Of a stretch of 64,000 nt of DNA, positions 44,220-55,356 are shown piece after piece (position 1 is the stretch's first letter; each line of letters opens with the position of its first letter). Under the pieces are notes generated by a model, which saw only the letters and a program-made list of their open reading frames with translations, searched no databases and was not told where the DNA came from. The stretch is from contig JBHGNT010000001.1 in the NCBI GenBank assembly GCA_043228905.1, forward strand, positions 20,646,001 through 20,710,000. The letters are read 5' to 3'. This stretch comes from Azolla caroliniana (taxonomy: Eukaryota; Polypodiophyta). The translations under genes and the position numbers were made by a program.

Positions 44220-45755
44220 TCTAACAAGGATAATCACTTGGTGGGATGCTTGGCTTATAATAGGTCAGTTGGACCTCACGTCTTCATTACATACCCCAGT
44301 GTTCACAATGACCCTAACCTAACAGTTACAGTCATTCATCGAGTTTTGATGTCTTGGGGCCAACCATTCCCCCCTGTTCTATACATTCAATTGTACAATA
44401 CTACTAGAGATGACAAAAATTCAACTATGTTTGGCTATCTAAGTATGTTGGTCAACCAAGGATTGTTTAGAAAAGTCAAAGTCAATTTTCTTTTGGTTGG
44501 CCACACACATAATCATATAGATCAGATGTTTAGCACATTCTCTAGATAGTTGTCTCGACATGATGCTTTCACATTACCTAAACTATTTGATGTCATTTGT
44601 GATGCATATACACCACGCCCAAAAGTGTTACACTTGGAGGTATATCACTTTAAGAGATATATATCATATGGGGGTATTGGGAATGTTAAAGTGCTCGCCA
44701 AGTTAAACAATATAAGCTTCAATAACATTTTTATGATAAAGAAAAATGAAATAAGTGGTTCTACACTTTTGTATGCTAAACAATATTCATCTTCTACAAC
44801 ATGGGAACTTGAAGGTGGTTGCCAGTTATTACTTTGTATGCTGAGTACAATTGTCCATGGAGCTAAACAAATGCCAATTGAGAAGAAAGGACAATTGCAT
44901 AGTGATTTCGTATCGGAACGAAAACGGTTATGGCTTCAAGCCTTAGAAGAAAAAAGAAAGCATATTGAGGTTGCCAAGAAATATGCCGCACAACAAGACA
45001 CGTCATGGTGGGATGTATTTTTTAGTGATCAGAAAGGAATTATAGACAATTGTGTATTTGGTGATAATTGGAATTTGGAAACGCCGTTCACATGGTCGCT
45101 ACAACATGATCATGTAAATAAAACTCCGGAGCAACCAGCAAATGCGATTAATGACAGTTTGGTCCATCCACAACAAAGAGACATTTATGTGGGACCAAGG
45201 ATGATCAAAGCAGCCGAAGCTAGATGGCAAGGCAATTTGCAAGAGCTCGCAGTGTGGATGTTGATTGCAATGCCGGCTGATGAGAACTCACATGGCCACC
45301 AATTTTGGGTTGGTAAAATTCTAGAAGTGTTAATGCATCAAATAGAAAACACGATCAAGTCTATAAACGTTCATTGGTACAACACTAGAAGTGCAAAGGC
45401 TTTTACAGGTAAGTATACATTGGAGATGATTGAATGCCCAACGAGAAGGGGAGGTAGGAAGATGAAGCGAAACATTCGTAACACCTCGACCCTTGATATC
45501 TCAAATGTGGATATCATCGTGTACGACTTCACGCTTACAAAAGCCGGATGATTAAGGAAGTCAACAATAGATATAATAAAAGAAAAATTACCACGTCTAC
45601 AAGCTGGCTCGAGTCGAAGCCAAACGAGATCTACTACATATAATCTAGAGTCAAACCATTTGGTTTATGACGAAGATAATGCACTGATTGGTACATCCGA
45701 GAATGACGAGGAGGAATCGTCATTGTATATTAGTTATAGTAGTGATTCTCCATAA
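44220..45755 (+). pseudogene. DUF7869-type transposase-like gene, copy 2, 5'-truncated
   Basis: Same family as the gene at 55,357-58,029 and collinear with its residues from about 160 of the 56,026 frame. It starts at H-L-V-G-C-L-A-Y-N and carries HNDPNLTVTVIHRVL, IQLYNTTRDDKNS, FLLVGHTHNHIDQMFS, RDIYVGPR, ARWQGNLQEL and the acidic tail ending at TAA 45,753. The N-terminal zinc-binding part and the first catalytic-region motif (I-D-G-M-D-Q) are missing, and the second Asp is Tyr (Q-L-Y-N for Q-L-D-N). In-frame TAG (44,547) and TGA (45,549) stops. A dead copy, diverged enough from copy 1 to be an old paralogue. Confidence 0.82.
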
Positions 45756-46139
45756 AGGAGTGATCATGAATGTATTTTTGGCGATTAAGTGTAACTACAT
45801 TCTGCTTGTAACAAATCAAGTAATATAAAAGCATGTGTTTTGAATTCTTATCATTTCTAAAAAATCGTTTCTTATAAAATAACATTGGTTGTAAAGTTTG
45901 TGATATAAATTGAGAATGTAACTTTTTGAAATTCCTCTTTTTTTATTTATTTCTAAATCACGAAAATAGTGGATTTTTAACCTTTTTCATAGTATATTTG
46001 AACATGTATGATACTGGTATCAATGTGTTTTGTAAAATCATTGAAAAAGTAATAAAATCAACCAAAATATTCCTTATCCTTCCATTTATACGCGATCCTT
46101 CCTCTTGTGAACGTGAACGTGTTAGATAGAAGGGGCGGG
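45756..46139. other. AT-rich 3' flank
   Basis: No gene seen; likely former 3' flank of the DUF7869-type copy. It does not contain the 24-bp inverted repeat found around copy 1. Confidence 0.4.
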
Positions 46140-46680
46140 TGAATGAGTGTCAATGTTGTATGTCATGATGGTGGGAGAAAACCGGTGCCGTCGTCGCAAA
46201 TGCCAATCAACGTTTTTCGAGGGAACATGTTGGCTTGCCACGTGTTGAGAAATGACCTCACATGTGCGCCTACGTCGGGCTCACCGTTCTAGTAGGGGTA
46301 CGAAAACGTCATGGTGTCGGAGCTATAAAGGATGATGTTGTTGTGGGCATGATCCGTCCTAAGCGGTGTGTAGTTAATGTTGTGGTTGGCCTCCACACCA
46401 CTTTCGTTGGTGACTTTGAGATCTAGGTAAACTTTGGAGATGGCCTCCTGTCCTATGGAGCTTTGTTCGGTGACCGTGGACTTGATCACGCTTTCGTCAA
46501 GATCTGGTATGAGAATGTTTAGTCATGACTTTTCCAAGGCGAGCTCTATCACACGTCTGGATTCCACCCGCGTCTGAGGTTTACCTCGTCGCACTATCTC
46601 TTTGCTTCCTCGGTAGCTAGACGACATCCATTCCTAGATGTTCTTCTATGTGGTCACAAATCGACCAAGCGTGCCAAAAG
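46140..46680 (-). pseudogene. GypE2: gag start and leader
   Basis: The minus-strand frame at 46,489-46,289 (SSIGQEAISKVYLDLKVTNE) equals the N terminus of the gag at 20,372. It is preceded by the same leader and probable primer site. Gag is cut off near 46,140. Confidence 0.7.
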
Positions 46681-47174
46681 TGTTATCCGCCTGGATAACA
46701 CATTGTCGAATATCCGGTCCTTCAATTATTTGACTCAAGGTCTTGTGTTCGGGGAAAAGGAGTTCTAACTTCTCTAAATCGTTCAGGACTCCGAATGGTA
46801 TGGATTGACGTATGAACCAAACAAAGTATGATTGTGCAACTTTGGAGATGACCAAGCCGGCTACAACTTTGAGACCTGACACAAAGGAGTTACGACACAG
46901 AGGAGTTACGATAGAGTTCTTACTCAGAGTATTAGTGGTAAACAAAATTCTATTATCGGTGCAATGATATAGAAAAGTTCGATTAACGTTTACAAGATTC
47001 CCATGGCTCTTTTTATAGAGATCATGGACGGTTATGATTGTGCGTGAACCGTTACTGCATATTCAATACTTTACTATTTTTCTATTCACTATTTCCTACT
47101 CTCACTTCTTTATTGCGTCGCTCGGTCCTACCCACTACTAATTCGACTCGTAGCCGTTTTCTGCCTCTTCCACA
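46681..47174 (-). repeat. LTR of GypE2
   Basis: The plus strand starts TGTTATCCGCC and ends CTCTTCCACA, about 494 bp, matching GypE4. It is inserted at the end of a copia RNase H (CopD). Confidence 0.7.
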
Positions 47175-47985
47175 CTTGGTCGTTCGAACTGGCCAATAAG
47201 TAGATCGGAATCGGAGTGGGAACTTCGACCCATAAATCTTTCAATAGCCGCCGAAGCCATATGGCTTCACAGGTCGCGATGGTGGTGCCTCTATACTAAG
47301 CCTTAGTACTTGATAGGGCCCTTGTCTTCTATCTTGCTGCTCCAGGCAACAATCGTGCTTTCAAGAGGAAACATGAAACCCGATGTTGATCACCGATCCG
47401 ATGCATCTCCGCCCAGTCGGCATCCGTATAGCCGACTAGTTGTTCGGCTACCCTATACCGATATAGTAGTCCTCGATCCTTCATGCTGCTTATATATCTC
47501 AATAGTTGATGCACGCACTGAAGATGTTCAATAGTCGGTGCATGAACTGATTTATCACCCCGACCAAATAGCTAAGGTTGGGTAGAATGATAGTTAAATA
47601 TATAAAGCTTCCGACAATTTTCTCGGAACTGTTTCTAATCGCACACTGGTCTCGAGTCAGGACGTAGCTTCAGGTTTCTGTCAAGTGTTGTGGAGACGGA
47701 TCGGAAATCCGTTGTGCCGAATTTCAACTACATATTCAAAACATAGTGTCGTTGAGACCACAATATGTTGTCAGGGTGTGGATCACTTCGATCTGGAGGA
47801 AGTAGTGAAGGTCCTCCAAGTCCTTCATCTCAAATGTGTCCCACAACTTGGACTTTACTTAACTGATTTCAGCAAAGTCGGGTTCGGTGACGACCAGGTT
47901 GTCCACGTATAGCAGAATGCAAACCGGACCCTTCGGATCTTTCCGGATGAACAAGGAAGTGTCAGATTTGGAGGCCGCAAACTAT
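47175..47985 (-). pseudogene. CopD: copia RT/RNase H fragment
   Basis: Minus strand. KSDTSLFIRKDPKG then CILLYVDNLVVTEPDFAE (YVDN in place of YVDD), F-E-M-K-D-L-E-D-L-H-Y-F-L, then the RNase H pieces RYISSMKDRGLLYRYRVAEQ, LVGYTDADWAE and TIATCEAIWLRRLLKDL. Both ends are truncated, with several stops and frame changes. Confidence 0.8.
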
Positions 47986-48640
47986 TAGGAATATGTCCCT
48001 CCAATGGGAGGAGCCGACCGTTCGGGCCAAGAAGTGCCGAGAGTCGAAGCCTAGGAGGAGCCAACTTTTCGGGTCGAGTACCAATGGTTGAAGAATCAAC
48101 TGAGAGAAAATCAACTATCCGAGTCGATTGGGTGAGTCAACAGAAAGGAGATCCAGGTCGAAGACGCGAGCAACTACTCAGGCCAACCAGATAGTCGATG
48201 ACCAGGCCGACTAGTCGGACCGACTGGACAATCGACACTAGAGTCAATTGATTAGTAACACTATTATTGTTATTATTGGATAATAATAATGGCCATGATT
48301 GTAAATAGCTCATTCTGTGTATTAGTATAAATACAACTAAGGAAAACAGAACATATAGAGATAGATGTGTGAGCCTCTGTAGCGTAGTGCGATAGAGAAG
48401 AGAGTGTGTATGAGCGTGAGTGTGTGAGCAGCGCCATAGCTGTGTTTTAGAAACAGCATACGTCAAGAGTCCTAAGAGGTTTTTTACACTCTGTGTAGAG
48501 AGTGTTGTACTCTGATCTCGTTGTTATATATCCATTATATAGTGAAGCTCCATTCTCCATGGATTTCACCCGCTTTAGGGTTTCCACGTTAAATCTGTGT
48601 ATATTGTTTTCTGTGCGTTAGAGTTGTGTATTTCAGCATA
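47986..48640 (+). repeat. LTR-like segment
   Basis: Contains TTAGTATAAATACAAC at about 48,326 and, near 48,560, TTCACCCGCTTTAGGGTTTCC-like sequence typical of the U5 part of plant copia LTRs. A minus-strand repeat of gag begins at about 48,575. No partner LTR seen; borders uncertain. Confidence 0.4.
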
Positions 48641-50850
48641 TTCTTTTTCAAGTGGATTGATGATTCGTTTCTTGACAAACTGGGCGTCTTTTACCGAGGT
48701 TGTGTTGGCCTCCGGTTGTGCATTAGTTTCCGGAGCTTCCTTCTGTAGATTAGCTGGTTCTACCAGGTCAGTTTTGAAGCTTGTGCTTTGGCCCATCTTT
48801 GACATAAGGACCCCAAACTCCTTAGCCCTTGACAGCTCCTCCTCCAAGCTCCGAATCTGATTTCGGGCTTTTTCCAATTCTTCGGGTTGTTGTCAGCAAC
48901 CATTCCACTTGTCTCCGCTCCACCCGTTGTTCTTCATCCATCCGGTAAGCAAGACCGGAAACGTGCTTGCCAAGCCATTCGAACCATTTCCTGCAGGTTT
49001 TGTGTTGTGTGAGTGCAGCGAACTACTGCATTGGCTCCAGTCGTAGTTCCTCCTCCTCCCTGAGCCATTGTGCAACCGGCTCTTCCTACTCCAGTGTCTG
49101 CTCCAACCCGCATTCTTCTTTTTGCTGCCCTAAAAGACCCGGTGATGTATGTCCCTCTAACTCTGGTTCCGATTGAACCGTCTTCACCGCATCTTATTTG
49201 TTAACTGATTCCATTTCCAGTATGGGTTCCACCACCGTTGAGTAGGGAATCGTTGTACAGTCCTTCTCCGAACCCGATCCTTCCCCTTGTTGCTCACTGT
49301 TGCGCTTCTGTGGGCGTCGCTGGAGGGTTTCAGTTGGTTCCTCTTTAGCCTCCTCTTCCGTGGTTTCCTGGTTTACCCTGTGTACCAGTTCCTCCTAGTC
49401 TCTTTCATGTCGTCGCAGCTTTATCTTGATTGGTTTCGCCAGCTTTGTCTTCTCCGCCAACTATATCTCCTTTCCTATTAGCACGGTAAGTTGTTATGTA
49501 TCATTGTCAACTAGATTTTATTCTTCTAATGCAAAAGCTTGTACTCGTTGGGAGACCTACATTTCTCTCTCCATGGCCTCTTATTGTAGACGTAACTCTC
49601 AGAGAGTTTTGTCATCTAATGGTTCCTCGATATCCAAAATATCATCCTTTTCTTCATTAGATATGTAGGGAGTGATTATATCGACAATGTCGATCTCGAA
49701 TACTGGAATGATTTTTGGGTTTTCTTCAAAATACTAATGAACTACCCCATCATCCAAGCCTTCCATCATATTGACGAATTCGGCATATAAAGGTATGCAG
49801 TCCTTCTGAGTTAACATCCTAACTTTAGTTTTGCCCTTCTAGAATGTCAGAAGATTTTCCCGCTAATTTTGCTTGATATTGGTTGTCCGTAGCCATGGTA
49901 AACCCAATAGTAGAGGATAAGCCCCTTGTGCCTCTAGCTTTAAAACTATTGTTGATATTTGGAATGTATGCCCACCAATGATGACATCGAGTTGCCGAAT
50001 TAAGCCTAACAGTCGTACTATTCTTGTATCTGCCATTCTTAACCAGAATGGACAAGTTTCCCATTTTATACCTAGTCGATCACAGGTCAACTTGTTAATG
50101 ACATTTACACCTGAACCCCCATCAACTATACTTCCCGAGACTTCTTGTCCTTGGAATATCACTTTAATACTTGTCTTGTCTTATTTTTGGTGATCATTTG
50201 AGCCACTTTGTCTGCAAAATAGGGCACTAATTTTAGTAACGCAGACAATGACAACAAAAAAAATTAATCCGCCAAGGCTTGCCAAACTTCATCATTCTTA
50301 GCATCTGTTTTAGTGGGTGTGTCGGCTTGTCGACTATCAAATGTGACAATCGGTCCTATACTTTCTTGCAGCATTCTAGCAACATTGTTGTTCTTTGCTT
50401 CCTCCGCCCATTCATTTGCTACTTTTCAAACCTCCTACTGTATATCCCATTCTGATTGTTTCGCTTTACTACGGGTGGTGACTTGTTGCACTTCAGCAGT
50501 AACCATATTAACTGCTAGTACTTTCCCTTAGTCTTTTCTTGGGCATTGATTGGAAAATGACCATCATACTTGAAAATATAGCAATTTAGTACAGATGATC
50601 TATTGGATTCACCATTTTCATATTGAGACCGTTGAACATCTTGTGGTTCGGAGTCATCTCTAGCTCTAGAATCATGTTGAAATTGTCGAGATTCTTTTGA
50701 TTTTCTGTTATCATGGAACCAACGATTCGGTGGTTGATTATCCTCATTTCTCCTTTCATCAAGATAAACACCGGTTCATTTGAAACAGGTAATATGTCGT
50801 ATTCTCTTTTGGCATAGTTGGCCAGATGTAGAAAAGTACCCTATTTTAGC
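48575..50850 (-). pseudogene. GypE3: Ty3 gag, protease and acidic linker
   Basis: Minus strand. Knuckle remnants (RHITCFK and CYIFKYDGHFPIN, about 50,800 and 50,580) are followed by a gag C-terminal part (SEWDIQ ... VANEWAEEAKNNNVARML). The retropepsin has SIVDGGSGVNVINK, FWLRMADTRI and PLLLGLPWLRTTNIKQN (50,162-49,863). A long acidic, coiled-coil-like linker (AEFVNMMEGLDDGVVH, NQETTEEEAKEEPTETLQ, EKARNQIRSLEEELSRAKEF) runs to about 48,575. RT is absent. The left inverted repeat of the methylase locus (50,776-50,799) falls in the first knuckle. Confidence 0.68.
50776..50799 (+). repeat. Left inverted repeat of methylase/DUF7869 locus
   Basis: 24 bp (TCATTTGAAACAGGTAATAT plus GTCG) with a perfect inverted copy at 58,324-58,347; 27 of 28 bp match when extended inward. 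The copies lie 7,572 bp apart, outside both genes. It also reads as a knuckle codon stretch of GypE3 gag, so it may be a transposon end or two opposed gag relics. Confidence 0.5.
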
Positions 50851-51529
50851 CTAATATCGAAAATATACAATGCATGCGTACCCCTTTTGCGACTTGATGG
50901 TTAAATATAGAGCAAAAAAAACCTAGCAATTACTAAATTGTATATGTGTTCACATTCGTGTCAATTTGCATATCATGGAGCACAATTGAAGACTTGGTTC
51001 AATATAAAGTTCTAAAATTGGTATCCATATTCAAATTGTAGAGTAAAACTACATAAACCGTAATTATAAATATGTGGTTTTGGGTTTAGGAATAAAGTAG
51101 TACCCCACTTGTTGGACGGGTATATCGATAGTTTCATTGTATAATGTCATATAGTTCATGACAATGTAATTGGTAAGAGTAACAATTACGTACGACATTC
51201 ATTTATACTATGTGGAACCAGTAGACTTGAACCGTAGGTAACTAAAAACCTCTTATTATCAAAAACATTTGCCTTTTCATATACAGTCATGCTAACGGAA
51301 ATGAGAAATTACGATATCATTTTAATATCTCAAACTGAAGAAGAGCATGGTGACCAATTATATGTAAATACAAACTACGGTTCCAATAATGATTAAAAAG
51401 GGAAATTATGAACAGGTGAATTTAATTAAACGATAAACAATTACAGATGTTCTCATATACAAATATAATATGAAGTGATGGTGAACATTATGCCTCAAAA
51501 TCCTCAATTTTTACATTACGCCATCTACA
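50851..51529. other. AT-rich 3' flank of methylase gene
   Basis: No open frame or recognisable element. Holds GCATGCGTA at 50,872-50,880, also inverted at 58,253-58,261 at a similar distance from the flanking repeat. Confidence 0.5.
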
Positions 51530-53019
51530 TCAATCTATAAGCAAATCAGGCAGAGCAGGCTCCTCTGGCGCTGATTGTTCTAGACTGTTTTCATTCGTGT
51601 CATCTCCAAGCTCTCCCGAATCTGATGTATGGTCAAACTGTGCTACATCTTCCAGGTCCACCAGCTCCCCTGCTTCTTCATCAATTGGTTCCATTGGTTC
51701 TCGTGAAGTCATCTGGAACATCTCTGTCTTGTTGATGTGTTTTGCTCCGACTTCTTGATCCTGATCTGGACAGTCCCAGATTCCTGTGATCCTCATTTTG
51801 ATGAAGTTAACTTGAGCAGGGTCCTTCTCCAATGCAACACAGTTTCTAAACATCTTCAATGCACAAGCTGTCATTGTACCTAATGGTCGCATGAACACAA
51901 ACAAGTATATATAAGAAGTAACGTCTTAAACTTGATCGACAGGATTGAAATTAAATATATATATTATACCTGTGCCAGAGAACAAGTCTAGGACCCAATC
52001 ATCTGGATTCGAGAAGAGCTCTATGAGGCGGTTGATCAATCTTTGAGGTTTTTGATAAGGGTTCACCATACTTTTATCCCCTGACACATGTCTTAATTTT
52101 TTGGTTACAGCTGGGCACATGATGTAGTTAACCACGTTACGCTCATTGACATGTGCTCTAGCCTTCTTCTTTGTAATTGAATCATAGTAGCCCACACAAA
52201 AATGTTCGACCACACTAACCATTCGATCGCCAGGGCTACGTGTAATATTTGTTTTGATCCTATAGAGAAAGAAAATCAAGTATTAGAGGTGTAAATGTGT
52301 ACATATAATAAGAAGTACTGTAATGAGTAAAAGCGAACTATAACGCACCAATGCATGTGTTCAGTGGCATGACAACGGGACTTCAAAGCTGTTGTGACTG
52401 ACAGTGATTGCCCCATGCTATGAAATATGACTATCCTCCACAAGGGGGCCAATGTCAGTTCTGTGAAATCCTTTACCATTTTCTCGATCTGAGGGTACTT
52501 GAAAGGCACATCATCATATGTTGATCCCGCAATACGGAAACCATATGGTATGTCAGCTATCAGCAAAGTGTAGTGCCTTCTCGGTAACAGTTCGAGCATC
52601 TGGGATACTTCGCCATTGAAAACACTATAATGAAGCTGTTTGAAAGGATCGGACCTATGCAAAAAACTCTTTACAGTCTCCGAATCCTCGGGCTGTTCCA
52701 TTTCCTTCCCTTTGGTCATTCTCTTCTCATATTTCGCACGTTCTAAGTGTGTGATGAAGCCCGCTGGAATACCGTCATTATTGTCATTGTTCTTTTTCGA
52801 TTTTGATGGTTTCTACAAGTGTCATTGTTATTAGCAGGGAACATTAGTTTCTAACATATCAACATTCAAAAGACACATACCCATTCTCTAAATACAATAA
52901 AATATTCCTCCAATGCCTTGTAGGAAGAAGTTATCGGGCAGGTTTGTTCAACTTCTTCCCATGTCGGTAAACTCAGTTTTTGCATCATCAACTCCTGAAT
53001 CTTCATGTATACCTTGTGA
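51530..53019 (-). CDS. Beta-class N6/N4 DNA methyltransferase domain, exons 3-6
   Basis: Four minus-strand exons: 53,019-52,881, 52,812-52,349, 52,259-51,970 and 51,879-51,530, with donors GTATGT, GTGCGT, GTATAA and acceptors GTAG, ATAG, TTAG. All phases fit and end at TGA 51,530. Exon 4 holds motif IV as LLIADIPYGF (the usual D-P-P-Y has Ile for the first Pro). Exons 5-6 hold KPQRLINRLIELFSNPDDWV (motif X), then LDLFSGTG-TMTAC (motif I, AdoMet binding; the intron splits the last Gly codon) and CVALEKDP (motif II/III). Motif order IV..X..I is that of the beta class (PF01555-like). It should transfer methyl from AdoMet to adenine N6 or cytosine N4 of DNA in the nucleus; which base cannot be told. 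The C-terminal 70 residues are acidic. No stops occur in these exons. Confidence 0.87.
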
Positions 53020-53101
53020 CTGCACAATCAATATGAAATTAGAAATAAGATATTCAAAATAATTGAAGACTTTCATGAAAAGGTATACTATAAACACTTA
53101 C

Positions 53102-54570
53102 TTTTGCAAGTCTGTTACCATCTCGTCCAAACTAAATTCCTTGGCGACCACTCGAGATAGCACGGATATTAACAATCTATCATCTTTGATACCTTGTAAT
53201 GATCTCTAAGGTAAAAGTTTCATGTCCTCTGCTAACTCCTCGATTACCAAGTCGCTTTTTCCCTTGGTCTTTGATTTCATCTCAACTTGTGGATCAATTC
53301 TTCCCTTTTTTTATCTTTGCCCCTTGACTTCTTTCCGCTCCCACATAGAGAATATTTTGTCTTGGAGATCCCACACCTCTCCGGTCCGAAAAGCTAGTTG
53401 AAACCAAGAATCATATTTTCGGAGACCTTCGGATTTGGTACTCTCATCCATTGCAATCCCTACTTCCAATCAACACTGGCGTCGCAATCCAGGCCACAAT
53501 CTTGGACCAAAACGATTCAAGGCATCCAGGTATTCATGATGAAAAAATCTTATCCTCTCTATACATGACATCTTTTGCCTATAATCGTTGTCATTATTAT
53601 GGTCCCATGCGAGCAGCTTCGCCTCCTCGTGAGTTAGTCCTACATATACCTTACATTCGGCGTACTTGAAGAACGGCGTGAGAGGATATTCTTTGACAAG
53701 CTGTCGTCGAGCTTCGGCCGAATGTGATCCTCCGATTACATAGTATGTGTAATCGTCTGCAGAGCTATACTTGAAATCTGCTACTGTTGGGCATTGTTCT
53801 TGATCAACCATTACCAAAAATGGCACCACAGTAGCGTGAGGATTGATTTTCATTTTGCTTTTCAGGTTTTGCACATGGACGGAGTGCGGCTCCCTAATTT
53901 CCAAGGGACGTCTTCCAGTCACGGGGTCAATGGGGGGCCTTTGGATAGAAGTAATGGGCAAATGAAATAGCTGGCCCCTGCGCACAAGTTTAGTCTTCAC
54001 AATATTTTCTCTTATTTTATTTTGTTCTGACGTCAGGACACCAGAAGATAGTTGTCCGCCTGGAGCCACGACGTCGACTTGTTGGTCGTCTTCTTCTTCC
54101 ACGAACTCTAATATTTCTTCTTCTTCTTCGGGTCGTGGTCGTTTAGTATATTTCTTTTGAACAAGATTTGTCTTCCTAGACTTTTTCGGTGGAGTTTCTG
54201 CTTCACCGGTCATCATCTCTCCTGTCACGTACGGCCGAAGAGCTACCAACAAGTTATTTTTCGTTTGCAAGTCTTTACGCAAAGCCTTGGGATTGCAAGA
54301 TTCGGGTACTAGGTTTCCCTCATCAAGTCGCAATCGCTTGTTGCCAACTGAGCTCGAGACGTCGATTAAAATACATGTAGAATCAATGTCTTCGTACTCT
54401 AGCTTGGTTACATGCCCGTAATTAAATGTTTTTCCAAGCTGAAGTTTCCCTTCCCCGTCCGATTTTGCCGTTATCAATAACAGCACCCCATCCTCCTCGA
54501 CATAAGAGAGACACCATTCAAGTTCGGGGTAATCCTTATATTTCACCTCAACCGTTTTCTCCTCTTGCAT
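53102..54570 (-). CDS. ParB/Srx-like domain exon of the methyltransferase gene
   Basis: One exon, minus strand, ATG at 54,570, donor GTAAGTG after 53,102, joining exon 3 in phase. Residues 1-100 are an unknown globular part. Residues 129-170 hold a basic nuclear-signal-like stretch and an acidic run. A ParB/sulfiredoxin-like domain spans about 203-335: LPITSIQRPP, then VIGGSHSAEARRQLV (ParB box G-G-x-H), KVYVGLTHEEAKLLAWDHNN. In bacteria and phages this domain often sits N-terminal to DNA methylases and gives NTP-dependent or nuclease function. After residue 366 the frame is crossed by TGA (53,470), TAA (53,311) and TAG (53,206), yet reads as sensible helical protein between them. Either a recent pseudogene or a hidden splice form. 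Confidence 0.8.
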
Positions 54571-55146
54571 ACTACCTTGTTGATTTTGGTAGTAGCCAAA
54601 GATGACTTGGATCCTCCTTCCCCCGTTGAGTCAAATAAAATCTTTTTACTCGTGTCCTTGATGAAGGAGCCAGATTCTCGTTTTGTCAGAGATCGAATCT
54701 TCAATCTAAAAGAAGGAACTTTTTGTCTTGGTTCACTGAAATTAAAAACGTTGGTGAAAACATAGAAACAACGTACAATTTTATCTAAATCACGCAAATT
54801 ATCATTTAAATTACGTCAATTTTATGGTCCCATGCGATAGTTTTTTATCGCAAAAACAGCATTGTTTTCAACCAAAATCCGATGCAGTGCATCGGATTTT
54901 GGTTGAAGGTCCTCCCTTTCAAAATTGCTTTCCAAGTTCGTTGTACAAAATAAAATAAAATTTCTATGTGTTGAGGAAAGGAATCTTTAAGGAATCTTTA
55001 GGAATCTTAAAAAATGTAAAGAATATTACTAACTTGACAATTTTCTTTCCCTTGTTCATGGTTCGTGCCAGAGGTAGTGATGTCGACGATGTGCTTCTAA
55101 GTGCTCGAAAATTGGCCTGTGCTCTGAGCTCGATGGATTCTTTCAC
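54571..55146 (-). CDS. Upstream exons of the ParB-methyltransferase gene
   Basis: Exon 1 runs from the ATG at 55,146 to 55,034 (37 codons plus 2 nt, basic, MNKGKK near its end) with donor GTTAGT. Intron 1 (54,736-55,033) carries the 41-bp palindrome. Exon 2 starts at 54,735 after TTTCAG and continues in phase (EPRQKVPSFRLKIRSLTKRE ... SSLATTKINK). At about 54,575 the frame differs by one base from the ParB exon, so one nucleotide is missing here or the ParB exon is used from its own ATG at 54,570. The start is chosen because exon 1 and exon 2 join in phase. Confidence 0.55.
54867..54907. promoter_or_regulatory. Perfect 41-bp palindrome in intron 1
   Basis: Two 20-bp arms (left TTCAACCAAAATCCGATGCA) around a single G at 54,887, without a mismatch. 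It lies 450-490 bp upstream of the DUF7869-type ATG and within intron 1 of the ParB-methyltransferase gene. A symmetric protein-binding site is possible; function unknown. Confidence 0.6.
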
Positions 55147-55356
55147 GTGATAATGAAAATGAAATTTCTAACCTCCTTATATAGAAGACTTTAGCATTCC
55201 TTTTAAAATAAAAAATAATTTTTAATTATTTGTTTTTTAGGAATATTTCGGAAAATAATATAGTTAATCTAAGTGTTCGGGTAGTTATATAGTTAGGCTT
55301 TAGCATTCCTTAATTTTCTCAAAAGAAGGTTTTAGAATACAGTTAGACTCCCTCAA
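55147..55356. promoter_or_regulatory. Divergent intergenic region
   Basis: 210 bp between the two start codons, AT-rich (runs of AAATAAAA and TTTTTAATTATT near 55,205-55,235; GGCTTTAGCATTCCTT repeated near 55,187 and 55,296). It must hold the promoters of both genes unless they start further inside. No clear TATA box placed. Confidence 0.5.

Noticed and set aside
51530-55146. Methylase gene as bacterial or phage contamination
   Set aside because: Splice sites with in-phase joining, AT-rich introns and flanking eukaryotic retroelement DNA on both sides argue it is resident in a eukaryotic genome.
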